Shown: in pieces, positions 23,030 to 30,423 of the stretch
How positions within the stretch are numbered: the stretch's first letter is position 1
Layout: each line of letters starts with the position of its first letter
Source: CAZNVG01 sp964576475
GTDB lineage: Bacteria; Patescibacteriota; Saccharimonadia; Saccharimonadales; CAZNVG01
Length of the DNA stretch: 42,105 nucleotides
Reading direction: 5' to 3'
Assembly: GCA_964576475.1 (NCBI GenBank)
Contig: CAZNVG010000007.1
Span: forward strand, 1 to 42,105
The notes under the pieces: generated by a model
Seen by the model: only the letters and a program-made list of their open reading frames with translations
The model's database searches: none
What the model was told of the DNA's origin: nothing
Made by a program: the position numbers and the translations under genes

Positions 23030-23780
23030 CCGATCCCGGACAAAAAGTCGGCGCGCAGGCTACCTTCACGCTGTACTGAATGTCGTGTTGCCGTTAGGTG
23101 TATTGCTTTTTGTACGAGCTAAATTACCATATCTTGCAGTAGCACTTATTCTTCTGGCTAAATGGAGAGTTTTCGCCGTCCAGCCAAGGTATTGGCTTGC
23201 AAATATCCGAAGTAATAGCGTCGATACTATTGTAGGGCTAAGTTTTGTAGTGCTTGTACACAGTACGCCGCGATTATCCATTCAAATAGCGTTCATTTTA
23301 GCTTTCGCTGCGTGGTTGGTTTTGATCAAGCCACGGTCTGACGTTATCTGGGTGAGTGCTCAGGCGCTCATAGCACAGACGCTAGGAATTATTGCTATAC
23401 AAGACTATATGGCTAACCGCGGCCAGCAGACTTGGCCCGAATTCGTAACGATAGTACTAATTTCTGTCGTCGCACTTGCCGCTGCTCGTCATTTCTTGAG
23501 TAGTTACGAGGATAGGTATTTATCGGTACTGAGCTTTTCGTGGGCGTTTTTTATCACCGAACTAACATGGCTTTTAGATCACTGGATAGTATTCTATGTT
23601 CGATATGTTTCACATATTGCACTACTTGCAACTTTCCTCGCGTATACCGCAATGAGACTCTACGATAAAACGCATAACGACAATCTCACACGTCGAGAAA
23701 TACGTACATTAACAGTGCTGAGCTGTGTTATACTGCTCGTGGTTGTATTGTTATCAAATTGGCGTCGATCTTTATATTAA
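23010..23780 (+). CDS. Multi-pass membrane protein of unknown function
   Basis: I do not recognise this 256-residue protein. It is strongly hydrophobic with about seven to eight predicted membrane segments, a basic N-terminus (NNRSRTKSRRAG) that should stay in the cytoplasm, and a short basic C-terminus (NWRRSLY). No enzyme motif stands out. Its ATG lies inside the LCP gene, overlapping it by 20 nt, so the two are almost certainly translated from one mRNA. That suggests a role in envelope or surface-polymer assembly, for example handling the LCP substrate; this is inference from context only. Confidence 0.7.
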   Translation: MQFLSNNRSRTKSRRAGYLHAVLNVVLPLGVLLFVRAKLPYLAVALILLAKWRVFAVQPRYWLANIRSNSVDTIVGLSFVVLVHSTPRLSIQIAFILAFAAWLVLIKPRSDVIWVSAQALIAQTLGIIAIQDYMANRGQQTWPEFVTIVLISVVALAAARHFLSSYEDRYLSVLSFSWAFFITELTWLLDHWIVFYVRYVSHIALLATFLAYTAMRLYDKTHNDNLTRREIRTLTVLSCVILLVVVLLSNWRRSLY

Positions 23781-23824
23781 AGACGATTTCGAACTATTTA
23801 TTTAAAGTCAGATGAGGAGGGAAA

Positions 23825-24973
23825 GTGGATTCGAGCCCTGAAAATACGGTTCACACAAAAGGTCGCCATGCTCCGTGGTGGTTAATTAGTGTTATGTTCT
23901 TTAACGCAATCATAGGATTCGGTGGAGGCTGGTTAGCGAGTAGCGTGCATTCTGACGGCATTAGTGCAAATCCTAGCGCGGAAACCAATCAGAGAATTGT
24001 CTCGAGTGAGGGTGAAGTTATTGCTGATGTTGCTGAGCAGGTTAGCCCGAGTGTTGTCTCAATTAACGTACAGACCGCATCTCAAAGTGTTTTCGGTCAG
24101 GTAGCTACTTCTGAGAGTGCAGGTACGGGTATAGTCATGAGTAGCGACGGTGTGATTGTGAGTAACAAGCATGTTATTGCCGATGGCGCTACGAAAATAA
24201 CGGTAAAAACCTCAGACAATAAGAAATACACGGATATTGAAGTAATTGGCCGAGATCCGCTCAATGATATCGCTTACATTAAAGTGAAGGGCGTTAATGA
24301 CTTCAAGCCTGCGAAAATTGGCGATTCAGATAAACTTCGCGTCGGCGATAAGGCGATCGCGATAGGTAATGCACTTGGAGAATATAATAATACGGTAACC
24401 TCTGGCATTATATCTGCAAAAGGGCGGCCTGTTGAGGCAGGTGAGGGCGCTGAGTCTGAGAAACTGTCTAATTTAATACAGACCGATACGGCAATCAATC
24501 AGGGGAATTCTGGTGGGCCGCTCGTAAATATAAGTGGTGAAGTCATTGGAATGAACACGGCACTTGCCGGTAACGCACAGAACATTGGTTTTGCAATCCC
24601 TATCAACGACATTAAGCCAGGGCTAAGTACGGTACTCGGTACAGGAAAATTTGAAAGACCTTATCTAGGCGTGCAATACATATCCCTCGATGAATCAAAC
24701 GCAAAAGACCTAAACGTATCTTCTACAAAGGGTGCATACGTCAAGAGCGCAAGTGGTCAGCCCGGTGTTATAGCAGGCGGTCCTGCCGACAAAGCAGGCG
24801 TCAAAGACGGCGATATAATCACCAAGATCGATGATAAAGAGATAGACCCGTCAACGCAGATAAGCAATATTGTAGGCTCAAAAAAGGCTGGAGATACCGT
24901 CAATCTACATATACTACGCGGCGATAAGCAGATTGATATCTCCGTAAAACTTGAAGCTGCACCGAGTTCGTAG
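23825..24973 (+). CDS. HtrA/DegP-like trypsin-like serine protease with PDZ domain
   Basis: This is an envelope quality-control protease anchored to the membrane. The 382 residues comprise a short cytoplasmic end, one membrane segment (about 18-40), a trypsin-like domain with catalytic His116 (SNKHVI), Asp148 (DPLNDIAYI) and Ser229 (INQGNSGGPLV), and one C-terminal PDZ domain (about 275-378; GPADKAGVKDGDIITKID). The GTG start at 23825 has AGGAGGG upstream. It is closest to single-PDZ HtrA proteins of Gram-positive bacteria. It follows the LCP and membrane-protein genes and may belong to the same envelope cluster. Confidence 0.92.
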   Translation: MDSSPENTVHTKGRHAPWWLISVMFFNAIIGFGGGWLASSVHSDGISANPSAETNQRIVSSEGEVIADVAEQVSPSVVSINVQTASQSVFGQVATSESAGTGIVMSSDGVIVSNKHVIADGATKITVKTSDNKKYTDIEVIGRDPLNDIAYIKVKGVNDFKPAKIGDSDKLRVGDKAIAIGNALGEYNNTVTSGIISAKGRPVEAGEGAESEKLSNLIQTDTAINQGNSGGPLVNISGEVIGMNTALAGNAQNIGFAIPINDIKPGLSTVLGTGKFERPYLGVQYISLDESNAKDLNVSSTKGAYVKSASGQPGVIAGGPADKAGVKDGDIITKIDDKEIDPSTQISNIVGSKKAGDTVNLHILRGDKQIDISVKLEAAPSS

Positions 24974-24975
24974 AA

Positions 24976-25806
24976 CTAGCGACGGCGAAAGACCTGAATG
25001 AGATCTTGTGAGGCAATTTCCTCAAACTCATGGCGTTGTGCAATATCAAGTAGAGCTGTGTGCTGACTTAATAAAGACTCAGTGAAAACTAGTTTAGGCT
25101 TCCAGTCGTTCATGGTTATTTCGCTGAAGAGCCGCCGATAGTGGTCAAGGCCGTCCTTTCCACTGTAGAGCGCGATGCTCGGCTCAAAAGTTGCTGCGAC
25201 ATTTACAGGGTACGTATCTGGTACATAGGGAAGGTTGGCGAGTATTACTTCTTGAGGTTTGTGTAGGTTACTTAATATGTCACTTTGCACGTAGGTGACC
25301 TGAGCGTTGTATATGGCGGCGTTCTGTTTTGCGATTTCTAGTGTTCGAGGATCAACATCGGCAAGCGTGACAACCGTATCATCTAGCTCGAGTGAAGCAG
25401 TAATACCAATAGCACCGCTTCCGGACCCAAGGTCAACGATGTGAAATGGATTGTCATCATTACTTTGTTGTTTGAGCAGTTCGATCATTGTCTCAGTTTC
25501 TGGTCTCGGTATGAGCACATGGTCGTTTACAATGAACTTTCTTGCATAGAATTCAGAGAATCCTCGAATATAGGCGAGCGGTTCATGATGGGATCTGCGG
25601 CCAATCTTTATGGATAATTCTTGGGCTTGCGAACTGGTTAGCTCGAGGTCTTCATGAGCTAATAAGTATGATCTATCATGCCCGACTATATCCTCAAGGA
25701 GGACGAGAGTGTCGAGTCGCGCGCTTTCTACTCCAGCTTTTTCTAAAAGCTCTGTGCAGTGCGATAGCTGCGAATGAATGTCGTTACTGATCTGATTCTG
25801 TGGCAT
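24976..25806 (-). CDS. prmC: Release factor glutamine methyltransferase PrmC
   Basis: PrmC methylates the glutamine of the GGQ motif in release factors, using S-adenosylmethionine. It has a helical N-terminal domain, a linker with IPRPETETMIE, and a Rossmann methyltransferase with VDLGSGSGAIGI. The catalytic motif, usually NPPY, reads NLPYVPD here, which keeps the Asn and Tyr that position the glutamine. Its substrate gene prfA lies directly upstream and overlaps it. The start is uncertain: ATG 25806 (276 residues, 23-nt overlap) is chosen, while a GTG at 25842 would add 12 residues. It is convergent with the HtrA gene (2 nt gap). Confidence 0.92.
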   Translation of the reverse strand: MPQNQISNDIHSQLSHCTELLEKAGVESARLDTLVLLEDIVGHDRSYLLAHEDLELTSSQAQELSIKIGRRSHHEPLAYIRGFSEFYARKFIVNDHVLIPRPETETMIELLKQQSNDDNPFHIVDLGSGSGAIGITASLELDDTVVTLADVDPRTLEIAKQNAAIYNAQVTYVQSDILSNLHKPQEVILANLPYVPDTYPVNVAATFEPSIALYSGKDGLDHYRRLFSEITMNDWKPKLVFTESLLSQHTALLDIAQRHEFEEIASQDLIQVFRRR

Positions 25807-26842
25807 AGGTCTGAAGGGCTGCGACGAGATCGTCGATATCACCGTTTAAGGCAGCAGGAATGTTGCTTCTTGAGTATCCGATCCTGTGGTCTGTTATCCG
25901 ATCCTGAGGAAAGTTGTAGGTTCGTATCTTTTCCGAGCGGTCTCCCGAGCCGATCAATGTTCGTCGGTGCGAGGCTAGCTCTGACTGTTCTTCCTCGATC
26001 TTAAGTTGTAACAGCCGCGCTCGCAACACGCCCATGGCTTTATCCTTGTTCTTAATCTGCGATTTTTCATCTTGGCAGGTCACGACAAGTCCGGTAGGGA
26101 TATGAGTGATTCTTACAGCCGAGTCGGTCGTGTTTACAGATTGTCCGCCATGACCACTAGCTCGATATGAATCAATTCGTAAGTCTCCTGCGTTGATTTG
26201 CACATCTCTTTCCTCAGCCTCTGGTAGCACCGCAACCGTAACTGTTGAGGTATGTATACGTCCCTGGCTTTCCGTGCTTGGTACACGCTGTACTCTGTGA
26301 ACGCCTGATTCAAATCTAAGGTTGCGATAAGCTTCCTGGCCTTTGATAGCAACAACAATTTCTTTATAGCCGCCAACTTCACTGGCGCTTTCACTAATTA
26401 GCTCGGTTTTATAGCCACGTACTTCCGCGTAGCGCATATACATTCTATATAAATCAGCCGCGAATAGGCTCGCTTCATCGCCACCCGCGCCTGCACGTAT
26501 CTCCACGATAACGTTTCTGTCGTCATTTGGGTCGCGTGGCATGAGTAGATCTTTAAGTTCAGACTCTGCCTGGGAGAGTTTGGGTTCCAGGTCTTTAAGT
26601 TCAGACTCTGCCATTGACTGTAGCTCGGGATCAGAGTCGTTTGCAAGTTGCTTCGCCTCGGCTAGCTGTCCTTGAAGTGTTGACTGCAGGTTAGCCAGCT
26701 CGAGTATCCTATCAATCATGTTTGCTCGACGAGACTTCTCTGCAAAGTCAGGCTGAGAAAATGCGTCAGCGCGCGATAAAAAATCCCGCAGTGCAGCTTG
26801 CTCGTTGATTAGTTCATTTTTCTTAGTAGGGTCTAGGTTCAT
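25784..26842 (-). CDS. prfA: Peptide chain release factor 1
   Basis: RF1 ends translation at UAA and UAG. The 352-residue protein has an N-terminal coiled-coil domain, VEIRAGAGGDEASLFA, the codon-recognition tripeptide in the RF1 form (Pro-Ser-Thr in RVPSTESQGRIHTS, versus SPF of RF2), and the catalytic loop GHGGQSVNTTDSAV. prmC, which methylates this GGQ, follows with overlapping frames. The coiled coil contains ESELKDL twice, encoded by identical 21-nt repeats 42 nt apart. It has its own promoter after the rpmE terminator. Confidence 0.95.
   Translation of the reverse strand: MNLDPTKKNELINEQAALRDFLSRADAFSQPDFAEKSRRANMIDRILELANLQSTLQGQLAEAKQLANDSDPELQSMAESELKDLEPKLSQAESELKDLLMPRDPNDDRNVIVEIRAGAGGDEASLFAADLYRMYMRYAEVRGYKTELISESASEVGGYKEIVVAIKGQEAYRNLRFESGVHRVQRVPSTESQGRIHTSTVTVAVLPEAEERDVQINAGDLRIDSYRASGHGGQSVNTTDSAVRITHIPTGLVVTCQDEKSQIKNKDKAMGVLRARLLQLKIEEEQSELASHRRTLIGSGDRSEKIRTYNFPQDRITDHRIGYSRSNIPAALNGDIDDLVAALQTYATESDQ
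26550..26612. repeat. 21-nt direct repeat inside prfA
   Basis: The same 21 bases (starting TCTTTAAGTTC) occur at 26550-26570 and 26592-26612, offset by 42 nt (14 codons, in frame). Both encode ESELKDL in the RF1 coiled coil. The protein length is normal, so this is not an obvious recent insertion. Confidence 0.7.
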
Positions 26843-26854
26843 AGTTCAATCTCT

Positions 26855-26883
26855 AGTGTAATTGGTGTGAAACATTAAAACAA
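26855..26883 (-). promoter_or_regulatory. prfA promoter
   Basis: On the minus strand TTGTTT (26878-26883), 17 bp spacer, TACACT (26855-26860). The ATG at 26842 is 12 nt past the -10 box, giving a leader of about 5 nt. Confidence 0.5.
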
Positions 26884-26911
26884 AAGAACCGCATCGGTAA
26901 CGAGCGGTTCT
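26878..26911 (-). terminator. Terminator after rpmE
   Basis: On the minus strand AGAACCGC (26904-26911) pairs with GCGGTTCT (26885-26892), an 8-bp stem with an 11-base loop, followed by TTTGTTTT. It separates rpmE from prfA. Confidence 0.75.
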
Positions 26912-26927
26912 GAATATAACTACGTAG

Positions 26928-27293
26928 CTACTTGGTTGTTTTAGCGACTGGCTTCGCGCCTAGTTTCTGGACTTCTGGCGCAGTTTTTTCTTCTTGCTTG
27001 TCAGCCTTCTTGGTTGCGGCTTTCTTAATCTTCTCAGCATGTTTCTTTGCAGCTTCTTGGCGTGCTTTGAATCGATCAACGCGACCTTCAATATCTACAA
27101 GCTTTTCTTGTCCGGTGTAAAAAGGATGTGAAGTACTGGAGATGTGAATTTTCACAACAGGGTACTCATTTCCATCGTCCCACTTAGTGGTCTCGTCGGA
27201 TTGTGCAGTCGAGCGAGTCAAGAATTTGAAACCATTGCTGGTGTCCTCAAAAACGACCTGTCTATAGTTCTGTGGGTGTAAGCCTTGCTTCAT
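26928..27293 (-). CDS. rpmE: 50S ribosomal protein bL31, zinc-free B type, with basic tail
   Basis: bL31 bridges the two ribosomal subunits. The start is ATG 27293 (MKQGLHPQNYRQVVFEDTS), 121 residues; the frame continues upstream but precedes the promoter. It lacks the CxxC zinc ligands of A-type bL31 and matches the B type: FLTRSTAQSDETTKWDDG, YPVVKIHISS, SHPFYTGQEKLVDIEGRVDRFK. A tail of about 45 residues rich in Lys and Ala extends beyond the usual end. It is transcribed from its own near-leaderless promoter and ends at a strong terminator. Confidence 0.92.
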   Translation of the reverse strand: MKQGLHPQNYRQVVFEDTSNGFKFLTRSTAQSDETTKWDDGNEYPVVKIHISSTSHPFYTGQEKLVDIEGRVDRFKARQEAAKKHAEKIKKAATKKADKQEEKTAPEVQKLGAKPVAKTTK

Positions 27294-27302
27294 AACTGGA
27301 AG

Positions 27303-27332
27303 ATTATATCGTATAGGCGGCTCATCAGTCAA
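27303..27332 (-). promoter_or_regulatory. rpmE promoter, near-leaderless
   Basis: On the minus strand TTGACT (27327-27332), 18 bp spacer, perfect TATAAT (27303-27308). The ATG at 27293 is 9 nt past the -10 box; the expected leader is 2-3 nt. Confidence 0.7.
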
Positions 27333-27344
27333 ACCCCAGTTTTA

Positions 27345-28340
27345 TTACGAGTAATATAAACGCATCAATTGCCGACCCACTTGACGTGCATTGTGACGAA
27401 TTAGTGTTCGTCTGAGCATTGTGTCGTTGGGATCCTGAGTGTAAAGGTCTTCTGCAAGCAGCGGCACTCCAATTGCCTCTGCTGTAATCTCGCCGAAACG
27501 ATCAGGTGCGAAATCAACGGGGTATTCTCCATTTTCGGCGTAGCGCGACAAGAGATCGCTCGAAGGTGGTTGGTTATTGTATAGCACTGCATCAATTTGG
27601 TTTTCACCGGTATATTCTTCGATCTTCTTTACATAGTCCACGACGTGCCAGCCGTCTGTCTGGCCAGGTTTAGTGACAAGGTTTGCAATAGCTACTTTTC
27701 TAGCTGCTGAAGCCTCGAAAGCTCGGCGTATACCAATTGGACCGAGGGCAGGGAGTAGTGAACCGTATAGGTTGCCAGGAGCTATGACCAGCAGATCACA
27801 ATCTACTATTGCTTGATGTGCAAGTGGGTTTAATTCTGATTTAGGCTCTAGTGCTACGCGTGCATCTGGCTCGCTGATTGCTCTGTGCCCGATTTTGTAT
27901 TCACCCCTAACGAGCTCATCTCCATCCTGCATGACTAAATCGTGTTTTTCGAGGGTGATGGGAACAACCTCTCCAGTAATTTGAAGAAGTTTACTCGCTA
28001 GCTTTACTGCTCGCTCGAAATCACCGTATTGCAGCTCGAGCCCCGTCAATATAATGTTGCCCATTGAATGGCCAGCCATAAAACCTTCACCAAATCTATA
28101 ATTGAATAAATCGCGCACCTCTGGCATATTGCTCAGGGCAACCAAACATTGTCTGACGTCGCCCGGTGGTAGAACGCCTAGCTCATCCCTGAGTTGCCCG
28201 GTCGAGCCTCCGTCATCGCTCATATTGACCAATGCAGAAATGTTGGGAGTTAAGTGTTTGAGCTCTCTAAGTATCGTAAAGCTGCCAGTGCCACCGCCAA
28301 TGACCGTAATATGGGGTGATAGTGTGTCTTCGTGCTCCAT
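27345..28340 (-). CDS. yvcK: YvcK/CofD-like protein (gluconeogenesis factor family)
   Basis: YvcK proteins bind UDP-sugars and influence carbon flux and cell-wall synthesis. The protein (331 residues from ATG 28340) opens with the Rossmann motif VIGGGTGSFTILRELK, then MSDDGGSTGQLRDELGVLPPGDVRQCL, FRFGEG-like and GHSMGNIIL segments, and APGNLYGSLLPAL. These match YvcK rather than F420-pathway CofD. An in-frame ATG at 28358 overlaps the -10 box, so 28340 is chosen. In other bacteria YvcK contributes to cell shape, which fits the elongation genes in this window. Confidence 0.9.
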   Translation of the reverse strand: MEHEDTLSPHITVIGGGTGSFTILRELKHLTPNISALVNMSDDGGSTGQLRDELGVLPPGDVRQCLVALSNMPEVRDLFNYRFGEGFMAGHSMGNIILTGLELQYGDFERAVKLASKLLQITGEVVPITLEKHDLVMQDGDELVRGEYKIGHRAISEPDARVALEPKSELNPLAHQAIVDCDLLVIAPGNLYGSLLPALGPIGIRRAFEASAARKVAIANLVTKPGQTDGWHVVDYVKKIEEYTGENQIDAVLYNNQPPSSDLLSRYAENGEYPVDFAPDRFGEITAEAIGVPLLAEDLYTQDPNDTMLRRTLIRHNARQVGRQLMRLYYS

Positions 28341-28348
28341 GGATTGGT

Positions 28349-28354
28349 AGTATA
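28349..28354 (-). promoter_or_regulatory. -10 box of a leaderless yvcK promoter
   Basis: TATACT on the minus strand, 8 nt before ATG 28340. No clear -35. It lies back to back with the rpsB promoter. Confidence 0.45.
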
Positions 28355-28366
28355 CCATTTAAGGGG

Positions 28367-28395
28367 TTGCGACAGGGGCGGTCATCTGTTAAAAT
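28367..28395 (+). promoter_or_regulatory. rpsB promoter
   Basis: TTGCGA (28367-28372), 17 bp spacer, TAAAAT (28390-28395) with a TGT extension. It gives a leader of about 80 nt with strong secondary structure. Confidence 0.7.
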
Positions 28396-28410
28396 TTGAG
28401 CATATTAAAC

Positions 28411-28482
28411 GAATCAGCACGCATACTGTGATTCCTCCCTGAAAAGGGCTATCGATGCGTGTGAAGGAGGAAAAGGAATACC
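28411..28482 (+). promoter_or_regulatory. rpsB leader with possible SD-sequestering pseudoknot
   Basis: CACGCAT (28418-28424) pairs perfectly with ATGCGTG (28455-28461). The loop holds TTCCTCC (28432-28438), which is the exact complement of GGAGGAA (28466-28472) downstream of the stem, and a small CCCT-GAAA-AGGG hairpin. Pairing of loop and downstream purines would make an H-type pseudoknot covering the ribosome-binding region. ATTCC (28431-28435) can also pair with GGAAT (28475-28479) at the second, closer SD. In E. coli, rpsB-tsf is autoregulated by S2 binding to a structured leader; the same logic may apply here. Confidence 0.55.
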
Positions 28483-29232
28483 ATGGCAGTAGATATTGAT
28501 GTTAAAAAACTACTTGAAGCTGGTGCTCACTTTGGGCACAAGACAAGTCGCTGGCACCCTAAAATGGGTCAGTATATTCACTCTCGACGCGGCGGAGTGC
28601 ATATTATTGATCTAACTAAAACGGTCGATTCACTTGAGAAGGCGACAAAGTTTGTCAGTGAAATTGCAGCAAAGAATCGTCAAGTGTTATTTGTCGGTAC
28701 AAAACGACAATCTCAGGAAATTCTGCAGAAAGCAGCTGAGGGTGCGGGCCAGCCGTTTGTTGTTGAGCGATGGTTTGGCGGATTGCTAACGAACCAGCTA
28801 ACTATTAAAACCCGTATAAAACACCTTAAAGATCTTGAAGAGAAAATGGCGTCAGGCGAACTGGCTGCGAAATACAATAAGCTTGAAATTCAGCGATATC
28901 AGGAAGAAATTGACAGGCTAAACCTTAACTTTGGCGGCATCAAAGATATGGCAGGCCATCCAGGCGCTGTTTTTGTGTCTGATGTTGTGACGGACCAGAT
29001 TGCTGTTAAGGAAGCAAACCGACTGAAAATTCCTGTCATCGCAATAGTTGACACGAACGCAGACCCAACGAACATCGATTATCCGATTCCGGCAAATGAT
29101 GATGCTATCAAGAGTATTACATTGATCACTGACTACATCGTGTCCGCTATAGAATCTGGCAAGGCAAAAGTAAAAAAAGCTGATAAAGACGAACAACCTG
29201 TTGAAACAACCAAAACAAAGGAGGAGAAGTAA
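28483..29232 (+). CDS. rpsB: 30S ribosomal protein uS2
   Basis: uS2 binds at the head-body junction of the 30S subunit. The 249-residue protein has the hallmark LLEAGAHFGHKTSRWHPKM, YIHSRRGGVHIIDL, VLFVGTKRQ, VERWFGGLLTN, and PVIAIVDTNADPTNIDYPIPANDDA motifs. It ends in a Lys/Glu-rich tail. It is the first gene of rpsB-tsf-frr-prs, and the tsf start overlaps its stop by one base (TAATG). The leader has a fold that may allow feedback control by S2. Confidence 0.96.
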   Translation: MAVDIDVKKLLEAGAHFGHKTSRWHPKMGQYIHSRRGGVHIIDLTKTVDSLEKATKFVSEIAAKNRQVLFVGTKRQSQEILQKAAEGAGQPFVVERWFGGLLTNQLTIKTRIKHLKDLEEKMASGELAAKYNKLEIQRYQEEIDRLNLNFGGIKDMAGHPGAVFVSDVVTDQIAVKEANRLKIPVIAIVDTNADPTNIDYPIPANDDAIKSITLITDYIVSAIESGKAKVKKADKDEQPVETTKTKEEK

Positions 29233-29828
29233 TGGCAGTATCACTTGACGAAGTAAAAAGACTACGCGATCTCACCGGTGTCGGATTGACCGACGCAAAA
29301 CGTGCGCTTGAAGAGACTGACGGTGATTTTGACAAAGCACTTGAAGACATGCGCAAGAAGGGTATAACCAAAGCTGAAAAGCGTGGTGAGCGCGAAGCCA
29401 GAGCAGGGATAATTGGCACATACAATCACGACAATCGCATCGGCGTCATGGTAGAGGTGAACTGTGAGACGGATTTCGTTGCTCGCAATGAACTGTTCAC
29501 AGAACTTGTTAAGGACATCGCTATGCATATTGCTGCAAGCAGCCCTGAGTTTGTTTCTGTTGACAATATACCTACTGAAGTACAGGATAAAGCTAAAGCT
29601 GATTTTGCAGAGAAGGTAGCTGCAGAAGGTAAGCCGGCTAATATGGTTGACCAGATTGTTGCTGGCATGCTGAAAAAGCATTTTGCGGAACGCTGTCTAC
29701 TTGATCAGCCATTCATTAAAAACCCAGACCAAACTGTTGGTGAATTGGTTCAGGCAGCAAATGCCAAACTTGGTGAGAATATTGTTGTGCGCCGATTCAG
29801 TCGAATGGCTGTCGGTGAAGTCGCCTAA
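29232..29828 (+). CDS. tsf: Translation elongation factor Ts, short form
   Basis: EF-Ts exchanges GDP for GTP on EF-Tu. The 198-residue protein has the N-terminal UBA-like domain (LRDLTGVGLTDAKRALEETDGDFDKAL) and the core VEVNCETDFVARNE motif that contacts EF-Tu, then the C-terminal LLDQPFIKNPDQTVGELV segment. It is of the short, single-core type (as in Thermus), without the duplicated core and coiled coil of E. coli EF-Ts. It is translationally coupled to rpsB through TAATG. The commonly adjacent pyrH is absent before frr. Confidence 0.95.
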   Translation: MAVSLDEVKRLRDLTGVGLTDAKRALEETDGDFDKALEDMRKKGITKAEKRGEREARAGIIGTYNHDNRIGVMVEVNCETDFVARNELFTELVKDIAMHIAASSPEFVSVDNIPTEVQDKAKADFAEKVAAEGKPANMVDQIVAGMLKKHFAERCLLDQPFIKNPDQTVGELVQAANAKLGENIVVRRFSRMAVGEVA

Positions 29829-29854
29829 AGTAGTGTAAACAAAGGAGAAGTATC

Positions 29855-30418
29855 GTGACTCCAGACAAGCTCGTGTCAGACTCGCAAGTGCGCTTCCAGG
29901 AAGCTCTTGATCATTTTGAGAATAGCGCACGAAAAATTCGAACGGGTCGTGCGCACCCATCAATGCTCGACGATGTTAAGGTTGAAATCTATGGCACAAG
30001 TGTGCCTCTCAATCAGGCCGCCAACGTTAACGCGGTTGAAGCGCAGTTAATCCAGATTACTCCTTTTGATCCGGGGAGCCTTCAGGCGATTGCTGAAGCA
30101 ATTAGAAACGATCAGTCTCTCGGATTGAATCCTTCTGATGATGGTCGTGTTGTTAGAGTACCGATTCCGGCGCTCAATACTGAACGTCGTCAACAGATTG
30201 TTAAGCAATTAAACGAAAAGGTCGAGGAGTGCAATATCGCGCTTAGAAATATTAGACACGATGTTCTTAATGAACTCAAAAAGGCAGTGACAGATAAAGA
30301 CATTAGCAAAGACGACTATACTCGATACGAAAAGCAAATCGATGAAGCTATGGACAAAGTTCGGACCAAGGTGGATGGTCTTGCCTCGGCCAAAGAGCAA
30401 GAAATTCTAGCGGTCTAA
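29855..30418 (+). CDS. frr: Ribosome recycling factor
   Basis: RRF splits post-termination ribosomes together with EF-G. The 187-residue protein shows the family's signature parts: IRTGRAHPSMLDDVKVEIYGTSVPL, the LIQITPFDPGSLQAIAEAI strand, and GRVVRVPIPALNTERRQQIVKQL, followed by the long C-terminal helix. The length is normal. The GTG start at 29855 has AAAGGAGAAG upstream. It lies between tsf and prs with small gaps in the same operon. Confidence 0.95.
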   Translation: MTPDKLVSDSQVRFQEALDHFENSARKIRTGRAHPSMLDDVKVEIYGTSVPLNQAANVNAVEAQLIQITPFDPGSLQAIAEAIRNDQSLGLNPSDDGRVVRVPIPALNTERRQQIVKQLNEKVEECNIALRNIRHDVLNELKKAVTDKDISKDDYTRYEKQIDEAMDKVRTKVDGLASAKEQEILAV

Positions 30419-30423
30419 AAACT

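Noticed and set aside
23606..23613. TGTTTCAC, half of the parS consensus, near the parAB genes; a second half-site GTGAAACA at 26867-26874
   Set aside because: Only one half of each 16-bp palindrome matches (about 11 of 16 positions), so neither is a credible parS site.
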